This document shows positions 22,062 through 33,769 of a stretch of 64,000 nt of DNA, one piece after another. How positions within the stretch are numbered: the stretch's first letter is position 1; each line of letters opens with the position of its first letter. Both the position numbers and the translations under genes were made by a program. The stretch comes from Beta vulgaris subsp. vulgaris (taxonomy: Eukaryota; Streptophyta; Magnoliopsida; Caryophyllales; Amaranthaceae): assembly GCF_026745355.1 (NCBI RefSeq), contig NC_079203.1, forward strand, positions 6,111,352-6,175,351, read 5' to 3'. Under the pieces are notes generated by a model. It was not told where the DNA came from and made no database searches. It was given only the letters and a program-made list of their open reading frames with translations.

Positions 22062-22078
22062 ATGAGTCTCCTAAATAA
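22062..22078. repeat. LINE target-site duplication, left copy
   Basis: ATGAGTCTCCTAAATAA matches ATGAGTCTCCTACATAA after the poly(A) (28747-28763) with one mismatch. Confidence 0.75.
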
Positions 22079-22870
22079 ATAGAAAAAAAGATGAGAGAGA
22101 AAGTATTAGAGAGAGAACCTCTAGCCCCAAAAGAAAAACCAGGCCCCGATTTCTATACAAACCCTAGAAATACCCCCAATTCAATTTCTCCTCCCTCAAT
22201 TAAGCCATTTAATCATTACTGTGTTTCCCGAAAATCATGCGTGAGATTTCTTGTAGCATTTTGGCTAAGTGTCAGCTGCTTTTTGGGCATTTATTGTGAG
22301 TTTTCTACTTTTCCCCCAAATCAATTTAAAGGCTATAGCTATAATCTAGCGAAATCATGGCCATTGTCCTCGTTTGTTTTAAATCCCTTCAATTTCTCTG
22401 GTTTTCAACTGGATTTTGTTAATAAATCTTCTCAATCTAATTTTAATTGGGTTAAAGGATTTGGTTATCCCTATTTCTTTGAAGATCCAGCTGGCCTGCG
22501 TAGGGTTTCTTGGCCTTCCTCATTAATGGTGAGTGAGAGGTGTCTCTGCTGCTTTCTTGAGTGTTGTCAGATGAGAGTGAAGTTAGGTGGCTTTGGTTTC
22601 CCTCTGGCGAATTTCTTTAGTTTGGTTAAAAGGAAGCGTGCTTCTATTGGAGTTAATTTGCTGCAGTCCTCTGTTATTGCATTTAATGTGATGGAATTTA
22701 TCACTCCATCCTCCGAAGGTAGAGGTGCTAGCCTCTTTCAGCTGTTGCTGTTCTATTCCTATTTAAGGAATACTCAGGTCATTTCTTTCCATTCTCACCA
22801 CAGTTTTCTTTGTCTCTCCTGTTCTTGTTTTTTAGCTATTAATTTCTCTGCAAATTCGTTCTCATTTATT

Positions 22871-24489
22871 ATGGTGAATCCAAGTAATTTTAAAGAAGCT
22901 TTGCTTTCTAACCCTAACCCTAATATAGAAAATGTGTCTGTTCAGCCCCGAAATGAGAATGAGAACTCTGGTTCTCTCCCAGTCAACACTTCTGTTATTA
23001 CCCCTTCTTCTCTCAATGATCCACCCTCCCCCCCCCATTCCCTGAGGCCCTTATTCTGGATAATCTTCCCCAAGTTCAGAAAGATATTGATGAATTAACT
23101 AAGTCTTGCTTGCTTGGTAAAATGCTCTCTGCACCCTTGGACTTGCGCACCATAATTGCAAGAACCAAGGCTGACTGGCGGGTTGTCAAAGGTGAGGTGA
23201 ATTACCTTGAAATGGGTAATGGTTGGATTTTATTGCGCTTTGCTAATCCCCAGGACCTCTCTCTTGTGTGGAGTAAAAGGCCCTGGCACATTCAAGGTGA
23301 TTTATTTGTGCTTGCTCCTTGGAAACCTAATTTTGATCCTTACTTAGAAGAGATTAAATGGGTGGATTTATGGGTTAGAATTCCTAGACTTCCCACTGAA
23401 TTGTTGAACTTTGATTCAATTGCTAATATGCTTGCTTCTAATGATATTGGTGCCCTTATAAAACTTGACCAAAGATCTTTGCTTAGAAATAAAATTCGCT
23501 TTGCCAGAGCCTGTGTAAGGGTTGATATTCAAGGGCCTTTGCTTGAATTTGCTGAAGTTAGTAGAGTTGGTGATGTTGTACATGGTTATGTGATATGGTA
23601 CGAGGATTTTTCCTCGGGTTGTTCCTTCTGTGGTGAGTATGCTCATGTGATTGATGTTTGTCCTCTGTTGAACTCCCCTAAAAAGGAGCTTACTATACAA
23701 CTCATTAAGAATCCCAAGCAGAAAACTCTTTATGACACTCTTGCCAAGGCTGCTGGGCAGGAAACACATGTTACCACAGCTGAGACAGCACATGTGGTTC
23801 ATGTGAAGCCCAAGCATCTTGGTAGGAATGGTCAGTCCAAGCCTCTGTCCCAGAAATCACCTTCTAAGATGTCTGCTGCTGGTATCCTCCCTACTCCTGC
23901 TGCTAAAGGAGTTATTATTGCTGATGTTGAAAAATCTGGTCCCAAAGTCCCTAAAAAGTCTGCTGAGGTTCAAGGTAAAGGTAAGGGTAAGATGATTATT
24001 TCCCAAGTTTTGCATTCCGATGATTCCTCTGATGATGAGGCTTCTTATCTGCAACCTCTAGTCTCTTCTCCTATTAGCCCTCCAGTGGGTAAGATTGTAG
24101 GTGCAGCTGGTCTTGCTCCTCTCACCCTGCCAAAGCTCCCTCTTCAGGTCTTCTGTCCATCTGACCTGTTTGATGGCAACCAATTTTCTGCTCTTGACCC
24201 ATCTGTTAATCCTTCTGATACTGGTTATTTTGGTGCTGCTGCGGATGATGAAACATTCTGTATTGATGACCAGGATGATGATACTGCCAGTGGGTTTGAC
24301 CCACTGACTGAGAACTCTTTTCACTCTATGCATTCTGATAATTCTCGTATTAAAGAGCTGGGCAGGATGGGAGTTGATGCATCGCATCCAGTTGAGCTCT
24401 CTTCCCATTCCGGGTCTATCAAAAGGCGAATTGAAGACAAGGAGGATGAAGACGATGCTTCCTCTGCCCTGAAGAGGAAGAGGAATTAA
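22871..24489 (+). pseudogene. LINE ORF1 protein (DUF4283 / zinc knuckle)
   Basis: ATG 22871 starts a frame (MVNPSNFKEALL) that shifts at a run of nine C (23028-23036) into the long frame ending at 24489. The protein carries a DUF4283-type domain (about 23130-23600; WRVVKGEVNYLEMGNGWILLRF, WIRIP-like VRIPRLPTELLN) and a zinc knuckle CSFCGEYAHVIDVC (CX2CX4HX4C, about 23620-23665), followed by a Ser/Pro-rich and acidic tail with a KRR basic end. ORF1 proteins of plant L1 elements bind the element RNA in the ribonucleoprotein. The open frame upstream of 22871 is treated as 5' UTR read-through. Confidence 0.78.
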
Positions 24490-24540
24490 ACCTCTCTTTT
24501 ATGATCTTGTTAAGCTCTCTAATCCTTTTTTGTGATTATT

Positions 24541-27500
24541 ATGAATATTACTTGTTGGAATATTCGTGGATGTGCTAGAAAAAATGCTCTAGTAGAAACA
24601 AGGGACTTTTGTTCACATAATCATGTTAAAATTCTTATGTTATGTGAAGTTAAATCTCAATCTCCCCTACTTTAGCTCAAATTAAGCAATGTGGCTTCCA
24701 CTCTTTTGATTATATTCCAACTGTAGGTTTTTCGGGTGGTTTATGGATAATGTGGAAGAATTGTAATATCCAGCCCTTTAATTTTTCTGTTTTATATAAA
24801 TCTACAAGGTTTATTTCTTGTTTAGTTACTATTACAAGTCTGAATATTAGTTATGTTGTTGTATTCATTTATGCCCCTGCTAAACAAGCTTTTAAATGCG
24901 AGTTTTGGACTGAATTGATCTCTTATGTTCACACCATTTCTCTGCCTTTTATTATATTAGGAGATTTTAATGAAATCTCTAATGCTGCAGACAAGTTGGG
25001 AGGTTCTCCTCCTGCTATGGCTCGGTTCCTAAACATGCAGCACCTTATTTCTAGCCTTCCTTGTATTGAATTACCCTTTTCAGGGTCTGCCTTTACCTGG
25101 AGGAAAAAACAAGGAGGGGCTAACAATATCCATGAAAGATTAGATCGAGGTGTAGCGTCCATTGCTTGGCTTGGTCTATTTCCTCTCGCAAAAATTTGTC
25201 ATAATGTATTTACATCGTCAGACCATTGTCAGATAACTTTACAATATATGCCTGTGAAGAATTCTAAAGCTCCCCCATTTAAATTTGAAAAGATGTGGTG
25301 TAGTAGAAAAGACTATGATACCTTAGTAAAAAAGACTTGGTGTACACATTTTATTGGATCACATATGTTCAGGCTTACTCAAAAATGTAAATTGTTAAAA
25401 GTAAAATCTAAAATCTGGAACCAAAGCCAGTTTGGCAATATATTTCGTCAAATTCGAAAGGTGGATGAGAAGTTGCAATCGCTGCAACAACTTCTAATTT
25501 CGGACCCTCTAAACCCTATTCTTTTATGCAAACAAGATACCTTTCTCCAAAAAAGATCTAAGCTTCTATCTTTTAGTCAGGAGTATTGGAAACAAAAATG
25601 TAAAGTTGACTATTTAATCCAAGGTGATACAAATTCCTCCTTCTATCATGCTCATGCCTCTATTAGACGTAACCGAAATGCTATCAAGGAAATTTCCAAC
25701 TCAGCTAATGGTCCTATCACTAATCCGGATGAGATATCGCAAGAGTTAACTAAATCTTTTATGGAACGTTTTGCCTCTGATCACATGACCTCTTTTAATA
25801 GCAATTATGATTTTAACCTTCTAGATTCGATTATTTCAATGGAAGAGAACAATTATCTTACCTCCCTGGTATCTGGGGAAGAAATAAAAATTGCTACATT
25901 TAGTCTAGCCCCGGATAAGGCTCCGGGGCCTGATGGCTTCCCTCCTTATTTTTTCCAAAAGTACTGGACTCTAGTGGGGAATAGTGTTATTAGAGCGGTT
26001 CAAGCTTTTTTTTCATTCTGGCAGAATTTTAAAGGAAATTAACCATACGTTCTTGGTTCTCATTCCAAAAGTTGAGAATCCAACTTCAGCAAACCACTTC
26101 CGGCCTATAAGCCTCTGTTCAACTATCTATAAAATTATTTCTAAAATCCTTACCTCTCGGCTTAAAATAGTTATGGGTCAAATTATTCATCCCCTACAAG
26201 GGGCCTTTGTCCCGGATAGGCTAATCCAAGATAACATCCTCATTGCTCATGAAATTTTCCAATCTTTTAAGAATAAATCTGGAGCGTCTGGATGGATAGC
26301 TATCAAGTTGGACATGGAAAAGGCATATGATAGGTTAGAATGGAATTATATATTCACTACCCTTGAAAAATTGGGTTTCTCTGGCCAATGGGTCAACTGG
26401 GTCAAGGCTTGTATAACTTCCACCTCATTCTCTGTTATGGTCAATGGGATTCCAGGAGAAAAATTCTCCCCTTCGCGTGGCATTAGGCAAGGTGACCCGT
26501 TGTCCCCGTATCTTTTTATTCTGTGTGCGGAGCTTCTTGCTAGGCTTCTTTCTGCTGCTGCCTCTGGCCCTACTAAGCCTATTGGTGTGCCTATTGGTAA
26601 ATCAGGGGTTAAGGTACCCTTTCTGACCTTTGCTGATGATACGATGATTTTTGCTAAAGCCACTAACTATAGCTGTCTGGTTATCCGACAAATTTTAGAC
26701 AAGTATTGTGCAATGTCAGGGCAGCTTGTAAACTTCCATAAATCTTCCTTCCAGTGTACATCTAATATCTCGGAGGACGAAAAGGCTGATTTTGCTTCCA
26801 TTCTACAAATGTCAGAAACCTTGGATTTAGGAGAATATTTGGGTTGCCCTATTATACATTCTAAAGTCACAAAAGAAACTTTTAGTTCGGTTGTTAGTAA
26901 ATCGGTTAACCAACTCCCGAAATGGAAAGCTAATGCTCTTTCCCAAGCGGGACGGTCCGTTCTAATAAAATCAAATCTTGCTGCGAAGGCTAGTTATCAA
27001 ATGCAAAGCTTCCTCCTCCCGAATTCTATCCTTTCTAGATTAGATAAAATTTATCGCAACTTTTTCTGGAATAAGGATCCTAATGCTAAATCCCCCAATC
27101 TTATTGGCTGGGATAAAATTTGTAAACCTAAGGTTGCTGGAGGCTTGGGTTTTCGAAAAGCGGAGGTTAATAATCAAGCTCTCCAAATGAAACTTTTATG
27201 GCGAATTATAAAAAACGATAATACTATGTGGGTTAAGCTTGTTCGTAAGCGCTACATCAAAGATCGCTCTCTCTTCACAATAAAAGTTTCCAAGTCTGCC
27301 TCTTGGCAATGGCGCAATCTTCTCAGATTACGAGACCTTTTCAAGAAAGGTCTAAGATGGCAAATTGGGGATGGTCCTAGTGTAAGATTTTGGTCCGATA
27401 ACTGGGCTTTCCAGTACCCTCTGGATTCTGTTATTACTCCTACTCCTGAATCTGCTAATTTTCTTGTTAAGGATTGCTTAACCCCTGCTGGCCTCTGGAA

Positions 27501-28680
27501 CTCTCAACTTCTGTTATCGTTGGTTCCCCCTCATATCGTTTCCCATATAACTTCTATGTATTTGCCTTCTTCCCCGCAACCCGATGTGTTGGTTTGGGGC
27601 CTTACTGCAGATGGCGAATACTCAGTCAAGAGTGGTGCTCTTTTGGCTCAAGGGTTGGTTAACCCCGAGTTGGAAGAGGTTGAATATAATTGGATTTGGA
27701 AGCTTTCTATTCCCCCAAAAATTCAAAATTTCCTATGGAAGGCTTGTAATGACGGTCTCCCGTCTAAAGCTCGTCTCGAGAAAAGCCATGTCTTTGTTCC
27801 TCAACAGTGTGTCTTTTGCTCTAATGCGAGCGAATCTATAGGCCACTTGTGTTTTGCGTGCCCTTTCACCTTAGATATTTTTTCCCACCTTAAAGCTTCG
27901 TTTGGCTGGCCTTCTCCTCCCCTGTGTTTAGCTTCCATTGATTTAGCTTCCTTTAGGTCTGCCCTTGAGGCTTGTCTGTCGTTATCCTGTAAAAATGAGG
28001 TGACTAAATTCTCCTTTGTTTGGTGGTTTGTCTGGTTTTTCAGGAATAAGGTTATCTTTAATTCTGAGGTGGTCTCGTCTCGTAAAGCCAGCTCCATCAT
28101 TGCCAAATTTGTCTCGGATTGGTCCAAGGCTCTTGCTTCGGTCCCCTCTCCTTCCCCTTTTTCTCAGGAGAGGAGACGGGTAAGGACGGGACCTGATTCT
28201 CTCTGGGCTCTCCCTCCTCAGAATTTTTTTAAGTTAAATTTTGATGGTTCCAAACTTGCTTCCAACTCTACTTCTCTAGGGTTTGTTATTAGAAATGATG
28301 CTGGTGAAGCTATCCTTGTTGGGTCTAAGGCTCTTGGCTTTAGTGCTTCGGTTATTCAAGCTGAGGCTTGGGCTTTGAAGGAGGGCATTTCTGCAGCGTT
28401 ATCCCTTAATATTTCTAACCTGATCATTGAAGGGGATAATTTAGCTGTTATTAACGCTGTTAGACAAACTTGGAAAGTCCCTTGGGAAATCAATAATATT
28501 GTGCTCGATATTAGGACTAATTTGAATTTGTTTGTATCCTTTCAGGTTCAGCATTGTGTTAGGGAAGCAAACAAAGTTGCTGATCTTTTGGCCAGCAGGG
28601 GTCATAATTCGTCTGGTCTTCAGTATTTGTTCCCTCTTTATGATTTTGATCTTTCCAAAAAAAAAAAAAGGATGTTTTAG
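24541..28680 (+). pseudogene. LINE ORF2 (endonuclease-reverse transcriptase-RNase H)
   Basis: Starts 51 bp after ORF1 with MNITCWNIRG, the APE-type endonuclease start; ILGDFNEI near 24958 and SSDHCQI near 25220 are further endonuclease motifs. The reverse transcriptase spans about 25880-26850 with FRPISLC, LDMEKAYDRLEW, GIRQGDPLSPYLF and the catalytic FADD near 26632. A zf-RVT region (about 27690-27870, CxxC...HxxxxC) and an RNase H domain (about 28225-28600, starting LNFDGS) follow. Frame shifts by one near 24664-24667 (C run) and back near 26006-26013 (run of eight T). Otherwise the frame is open. The protein would nick target DNA and prime reverse transcription there. Confidence 0.85.
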
Positions 28681-28746
28681 GGTGGCCGCCGGATTGAGTG
28701 GTCTTCCTAAGTTTCTTTTCCTTATCAAAAAAAAAAAAAAAAAAAA

Positions 28747-28839
28747 ATGAGTCTCCTACATAAGTATAAAGTAATCCCTTTGTATAAACACTAAAGTAAG
28801 CCATCAATTAATATAAAGTAACTCCTATATAACTGTAAA
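28747..28839 (+). repeat. Minisatellite block 1, part a
   Basis: Units such as AAGTATAAAGTAATCCCTTTG and ATATAAAGTAACTCCTATAT. The block is interrupted by the CACTA element and resumes at 30756. Confidence 0.75.
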
Positions 28840-30755
28840 CACTAGTAGAATAAATGCTTATTGCTGCCGTCAAAAAATGGCCTATTGCTGCGGTTTTGGG
28901 CGCGCAGCAATTAAGGGGGCAGCAATAGGTAATAATTATATTGCTGCGGTTCTAAACCGCAGCAATATTTGAACATATTGTTGCGGTTTCTAGCAAAAAC
29001 CGCAGCAATATATTTATTTTATATAAGCAAAATTCGATATATTGTTGCGGTTTGTAGGACAAACCACAGCAATATGCCCTATTTTATAATAAATAATATG
29101 TATATTGCTGCGGTTTTCAGTCAAAATCGAAAGATAACATAAATCAAAAAAATTGCAAAAAATCATAAATTTTCAACAGAATCTAAACTACAAAACATAA
29201 AAAAAGAAAGAGAAACTTAACATTACAAACAAAATGGAGACAATCATAATATTTTATTAGAAAAGCTTAACATTAATTCTAACCCATTAACAAAAAAAAT
29301 ACAGAGACAAGCTTAATATTATATCAGAAAAACTTAACATTAATTCTAATACATTAACAAAAAAAAAAAAATAAAGAGACAAGCTTAACATTACATTAGA
29401 CAAACTTAATATAAACTAACAAAATTAGAACTAAATAATGTAAGTTTTCCTCGTTTTTATCTGCGTTTCAGTCATTCCAACCTTCATCAACTTCCTAAAA
29501 GAAAAAAAAAACAGCACCATGAGAGGCCAACCCAAAAAAAAACCAAAAAAACGAAATAAAAAAGATCTAAAAGAAAGAGAAAAGAAAAACGAAAAAAAAA
29601 GATTTTAAATAATAAAAAACGAAAAAATTAAACAAATCAGAACAATTGAAAAACGAAAAAAAAACAGATCTGCGAAATGAAGAAAAGAACGATAAAAGAA
29701 AAATGATAAAACAGATCTGAAATAATAAAAAAACGAAAAAATAAAATAGACGAAGAACGAAAAAACCAGAAACAAAAATAAAAACGAAAAAACAATGCTG
29801 ATGAACGAAAAAAAACAGTAACTAAAAGAAAAACAAAAATATAAACAAGGCTTATGAACGAAAAAAATCAGAACCGAAAATAAAAATAGAAAATAAACTG
29901 ATGAACGAAAAAAAAAGAAACGAAAAAAATGAAAAACAGATCTAAAAGCCAATGAAGAAACAGTAAAAAAACGAAAAACAAATCTAAAAGCCGATGAAGA
30001 AAAACTCTTGAGGATGAGTGGCGAGGAGCACGCCTGCAAAGAACGACAAACGGCGACAAAGAAACGTTGCCGACGGCTGCAAAAAACGACGAACGACGAC
30101 GAAGAAACGTTGCTGACGGCTGCAAAGAACGACGAACGGCCGACGAACAAATCTCGAGGGGTTGGCGATGAAGACACTGGAAGATGAGAGGAGTAATGAG
30201 TGTGAGCGGTTGAGAGGTTGAGAGGAGAGAGAATGGCGAGGAGAGGAGGGATTAGTGTGAGAGGTTGAGAGGAGAGAGAAAACGGCGAGGAGAGGAGGGG
30301 ATGAGTGTGAGAGTGTGAGGGTTTGAGAGGAGAGAGAAAATGGCGAGTAGAGGAGGGATAAGTGTGAGACTGAGGGTTTGAGAGAAAATGGCTGGGAAAA
30401 AAGGGAGGATGAGAGATTTAAAGGAAACCCGAGTGCTTTTTTTTTTTGGTAAGTGAGTGGAGCAGACAATATTGCTGCGGTTTTCGGCGGGAAACCGCAG
30501 CAATATATTTTAAAAATATTTTTTTATTATATTGCTGCAGTTTCCCGCCCAAAACCGCAACAATATTAGCTGTCTCCAGGCCCCACATTTTTTTCTAAAT
30601 GTATCCGTTGAACAATATTGCTGCGGTTTTGGACGGGAACCGCATCAATATTGTTATTTTCTATTTTTTCTTTTTTCTTTTTGCGTGTTATATTGCTGCG
30701 TATTGGTAAAACCGCAGCAATATCACCACAGCAAATAGCATTTATTCCACTAGTG
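28840..30755. mobile_element. Non-autonomous CACTA element, 1.9 kb
   Basis: Begins CACTAGTAGAATAAATGC and ends GCATTTATTCCACTAGTG with an AAA duplication (28837-28839 and 30756-30758). Subterminal arrays of ATTGCTGCGGTTT and its inverse lie at 28858-29130 and 30470-30725. The interior holds an A-rich stretch full of AACGAAAAA words (29590-29990) and two purine-rich tandem arrays (GAGAGGAGAGAGAAAACGGC, 30180-30400; GAAACGTTGC...GGCTGCAAA, 30050-30130). No transposase. Confidence 0.9.
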
Positions 30756-31135
30756 AAAGTAACCAAGCATGAGTGTAAAGTAAGTCATTACACAAAGCCT
30801 AAAGTAATCTCTAGATAGATATCAAGTAACCACATTATAAATCTAAATGTAACCCCTAACACAAGATATGAAATAGGTAACCTTTTATATAAAATGTAAA
30901 GTAACCCCATCAAAACTATAGTGTAACCGCTACATAAGTGTAAAGTAAGTCCTTGTACAAATTCGAAACTAAGCCTTTGATTTATATAAAGTTACCCCAT
31001 CATAAATGTAAAGGTAACCCCTTGCACCAAATATATAAAGTAACTCCTAGTAAATAACAATAATAACCCTTGCATAAGTGCAAAGTAACCCCTTCCGAAG
31101 TGTAAAGTAATCCCTTTCTAAGTGTGATAAATAAA
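30756..31135 (+). repeat. Minisatellite block 1, part b
   Basis: Degenerate ~22-27-bp units around GTAAAGTAACCCCTTGCATAA. Continues block 1 after the CACTA insertion. Confidence 0.8.
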
Positions 31136-31450
31136 GCCTTACATGCTGTAGTTACTTTACTGATTTATGAGAGTTATGGTTTTTTGTGTTGTTAGAGTCT
31201 TCTTGAAGAGGGGTTTAAAGTCTTTTACCCTGTTAAGACTTTAAAGATTGCAAATAAAAACTGACCTATATCACAAATGAATGCAATGCCTTTCTACTTT
31301 ATTAAATTTTGGTGGTTACTTCATTGAATGTAGATTGTTATTTATTTTCAAATGCTAATATAAGTGTTAGTTTTGTTTTTCTGATATGTATGTTTAGGAA
31401 ATGTTATTGTTTTTGTTAGTTATTTTAACTAAAATGTTTATTGATTTTAG

Positions 31451-31597
31451 AAAAAAAGAGACTAATTGTGAAGGTAATATAGAAGATGAGTTTGTTGGGA
31501 AAGATGTTCCTACGATCCTTGAGGAGGAAGCTGAAGAGGAGTACAATCCTCATAAAAGATGCCGGGTTTCTAAAAGTACTCTTTCGAAGCTAGCTGG
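31451..31597 (+). CDS. Left-arm gene, short exon 4
   Basis: Between TTTTAG| and GG|GTATG. A paralogue of exon 3 that has lost about 100 bp in the middle (the IRRPTRSKKN...QSIGE part), keeping CEGNIEDEFVGKDVP and EAEEEYNPHKRCR. Both short exons of the right arm (37081-37227 and 35935-36081) share the same deletion. Confidence 0.5.
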
Positions 31598-31834
31598 GTA
31601 TGTGTTTTTTTCCTGTTCACTATTGTTTATTATAAATTACTTTTCTGTTAAAGGGGTTACTATTCTTACATGCTGTAGTTACTTTACTGATTTATGAGAT
31701 TTATGATTTTTGTTGTTGTTAGAGTCTTCTTGAAGAGGGTTTTAAAGTGAAGCACATCATAACGGTCATAATAATATCTCTTTAGATTTAGGTTTCTGTA
31801 TACCCTTTGGCTTGGGAAGTTGGCTTACTACTAT

Positions 31835-32330
31835 GAGTCCCCTACATAAGTATAAAGTAATCCCTTGTATAAACTCTAAAGTAAGCCATCAATTAATATA
31901 AAGTAACTCCTATAACTGTAAAGTAACCAATGCATGAGTGTAAAGTAAGTCCTTACACAAAGCCTAAAGTAATCTCTAGATAAATATCAAGTAACCACAT
32001 TATAAATCTAAATGTAACCCCTAGCACAAGATATGAAATAGGTAACCTTTTATATAAAATGTAAAGTAACCCCATCAAAACTATAATGTAACCCCTACAT
32101 AAGTGTAAGTAAGCCCTTGTACAAATTCGAAACTAAACCTTTGATTTATATAAAGTTACCCCATCGTGTAAATGTAACCCCTTGCATTAAATATATAAAG
32201 TAACTCCTTGCAAATAACAATAATAACCCTTGCATAAGTGCAAAGTAACCCCTTCCTAAGTGTAAAGTAACCCCTTCCTAAGTGTAAAGTAACCCCTTCC
32301 TAAGTGTAAAAGTAACTCCTTGCACAAAAT
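31835..32330 (+). repeat. Minisatellite block 2
   Basis: Same ~22-27-bp repeat, ending in nearly identical copies CCTAAGTGTAAAGTAACCCCTT (about 32250-32310). It abuts the captured fragment that starts at 32331. Confidence 0.8.
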
Positions 32331-32800
32331 ATAATTTCATTTAAGAACTGAATTATCTTAATGACTGTATAGACATTGGAAATACCTACTAGGCGCCACA
32401 TGTGACTGGATTTGACACAATTACGGGGCTACATAGGAATATGATTTACACTTGCCACAAATGGGATAATGAAAGGGACTTAGTAGGGAGTTGCCATTAC
32501 ATTTTTAAGAAAGATCCATAAACCTTGTTGGATTCTACAAAGCGAGCAACCATTAGTGCCTCATCATACTATTAGCTTAAGAGGAAACAAGTAAAAAAAT
32601 CTCTAGAATTTGCAATATCAAAGTTGTCAATTTTCTAAAGTATAAAACTCTGCTCATCTCATGAGTTAAGATAAACATACCAAGAGAAAAACCAGAGAAA
32701 GAGAGAGAGAGAGAGAAAACAAAATAATGGGTAAAGGAGGAAAATCTCATGGAGGCGATGAAGCAGAGCAGAACATGGCTGCTTGGTTGACAGGAATTAT
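32331..32800 (+). pseudogene. Captured promoter and first codons of a sorbitol dehydrogenase gene
   Basis: ATG 32727 opens MGKGGKSHGG and, after DEAEQ, NMAAWL followed by GI. This is the distinctive N-terminus of plant NAD-dependent sorbitol dehydrogenase (L-iditol 2-/L-idonate 5-dehydrogenase family), in which MGKGGKS...NMAAWLVGINTLK precedes the GroES-like domain. Homology stops at about 32800, where element sequence (AAATGAATGCAATT, shared with other units) resumes, so no zinc site or Rossmann fold is present. Upstream, TATAAAA at 32641-32647 and a GA-rich leader (32697-32718) 80 bp before the ATG look like the native core promoter. About 400 bp further upstream (from 32331) does not occur elsewhere in the arm. 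The inverted copy is 34748-35220. The family assignment rests on about 20 residues. Confidence 0.7.
32641..32647 (+). promoter_or_regulatory. TATA box of the captured promoter, left copy
   Basis: TATAAAA 80 bp before ATG 32727, directed toward the palindrome centre. The counterpart is 34908-34914 on the minus strand. Confidence 0.5.
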
Positions 32801-32989
32801 AAAAATGAATGCAATTTATAGAAATGCCCTTCTAATTTTATTGAATTTTGGTGGTTACTCTATTGAATGTAGACTGTTATTTATTTTCAAATGCTAATAT
32901 AGGTGTTAGTTTTGTGTTTCTGATATGTATGTTTAGGAAGTGTTGTTGTTCTTGTTAGTTATTCTAACTAAAATGTTTATTGATTTTAG

Positions 32990-33750
32990 GAAAAAGGAGA
33001 CTATTGTGAGATGTCGGGCGGCAACGCTTATTAATCTTTTCAAGAAACTTTCGACTGAACAAAAGGAGGCCGTACGCAGTATTGGTTTTGGTAGTTTGTT
33101 TGAACTGAAGTTAGAGGAATTTCCTCGAGATATGATCGATACGTGTGTTGTGCCGTAATTTCTGCCCGAAGGATAAGGTTTTGATGATAGGTAATCATCG
33201 AGTTCAGTTGAAACCTGTTGATGATGCTTATGTCTTTGGAATTCCAATGGGGAAATTTAAAATTCCAATATCTAAAATAGATGATGATACAAAATTGAAG
33301 AGTTTTTGGTTGAAAACTATGCTCATTCATCTGGGATTGTTACGCTAGCATCAATGAGGATGCTAATGGAAATGGATGATGATTTTCTTAGTGAAAATGA
33401 TGATTTTAAGCGGTATTTTGTAATGTTTGCAATTGTTACATTTCTAGCACCTTCATTAAACACTCAGGCAGATTTTAAAATCGTGCGTGTATTAATTGAT
33501 GTTGGTAGAATTAAGGAGTATGATTGGTGTTCATATGTGTTGGATGACTTAGCAACACGTATGCAGAAGTATGAAGACGGCAAGAGGTATATTGGTGGTT
33601 GTGTACTGTTGCTTCAGATTTGTTATGTACAAAGATTGAAATTTCAAGATCTTCTTTCTCCTAAATCTTTACCTTTGATTCAACACTGGACTATGAAGGA
33701 GAGAATTACCCTCGAAGCGGGTAAATATGGTATTGGGTTGTTGGAAGATG
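32990..33750 (+). pseudogene. Left-arm gene, terminal exon (MULE-associated plant domain)
   Basis: Starts after TTTTAG with a RKKET lead shared with exons 3 and 4, then VRCRAATLINLFKKLS, IGFGSLFELKLEEFPRD and GNHRVQLKP...VFGIPMGK, followed by a helical segment (ENYAHSSGIVTLASMRML ... LLQICYVQRLKFQDLL). It resembles the N-terminal domain of unknown function (DUF1985 or plant-mobile-domain style) common in transposon-borne plant genes often linked to Ulp1-like proteases; no protease motif is present. A 4-bp insertion near 33135 (GATCGATACG here, GATACG in the right arm) breaks the frame, and another shift lies near 33310. The exon is cut by the palindrome centre. Confidence 0.55.
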
Positions 33751-33769
33751 TTAAGGGTTATAGGATAAC
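33751..33769. other. 19-bp spacer at the palindrome centre
   Basis: TTAAGGGTTATAGGATAAC separates the arms; the flanking GGTTGTTGGAAGATG and CATCTTCCAACAACC are perfect inverses. The junction falls inside the terminal exon. Confidence 0.9.

Larger units (their letters stand above)
22079..28746 (+). mobile_element. L1-type LINE, nearly complete (6.7 kb)
   Basis: Order: 5' UTR (22079-22870), ORF1, ORF2 with endonuclease, reverse transcriptase and RNase H, a short 3' UTR and a poly(A) of about 20 (28727-28746), bounded by a ~17-bp duplication. It lies in the left palindrome arm; the corresponding place in other units of the array is uninterrupted (for example near 31833). The coding frames are broken only by three apparent single-base shifts, each in a homopolymer, so the copy is young or carries assembly errors. 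Confidence 0.9.
19629..33750 (+). repeat. Left arm of giant palindrome (with LINE and CACTA insertions)
   Basis: Reading outward from the centre, this arm is the inverse of 33770-40420. Correspondence was checked by eye at the outer end (GGCCACACCTTCAACTAATGG), in every exon, in the minisatellites, in the sorbitol-dehydrogenase-like fragment and in the terminal exon; differences are sparse. The arm is about 14.1 kb as it stands. Removing the LINE (22079-28746) and the CACTA element (28840-30755) with their duplications leaves about 5.5 kb, against 6.65 kb for the right arm, which has one extra ~1.15-kb unit. The outermost matching bases are CACAAAC at 19629. No direct target duplication was found (ATA against AAA). 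Confidence 0.88.

Noticed and set aside
22091..22870. Long open frame in the first part of the LINE
   Set aside because: It precedes the natural ORF1 start (22871), shows no domain, and is best read as 5' UTR read-through that happens to be open.
29605..30503. Several minus-strand Ser/Phe-rich open frames
   Set aside because: Produced by purine-rich tandem repeats inside a CACTA element; no conserved motif.
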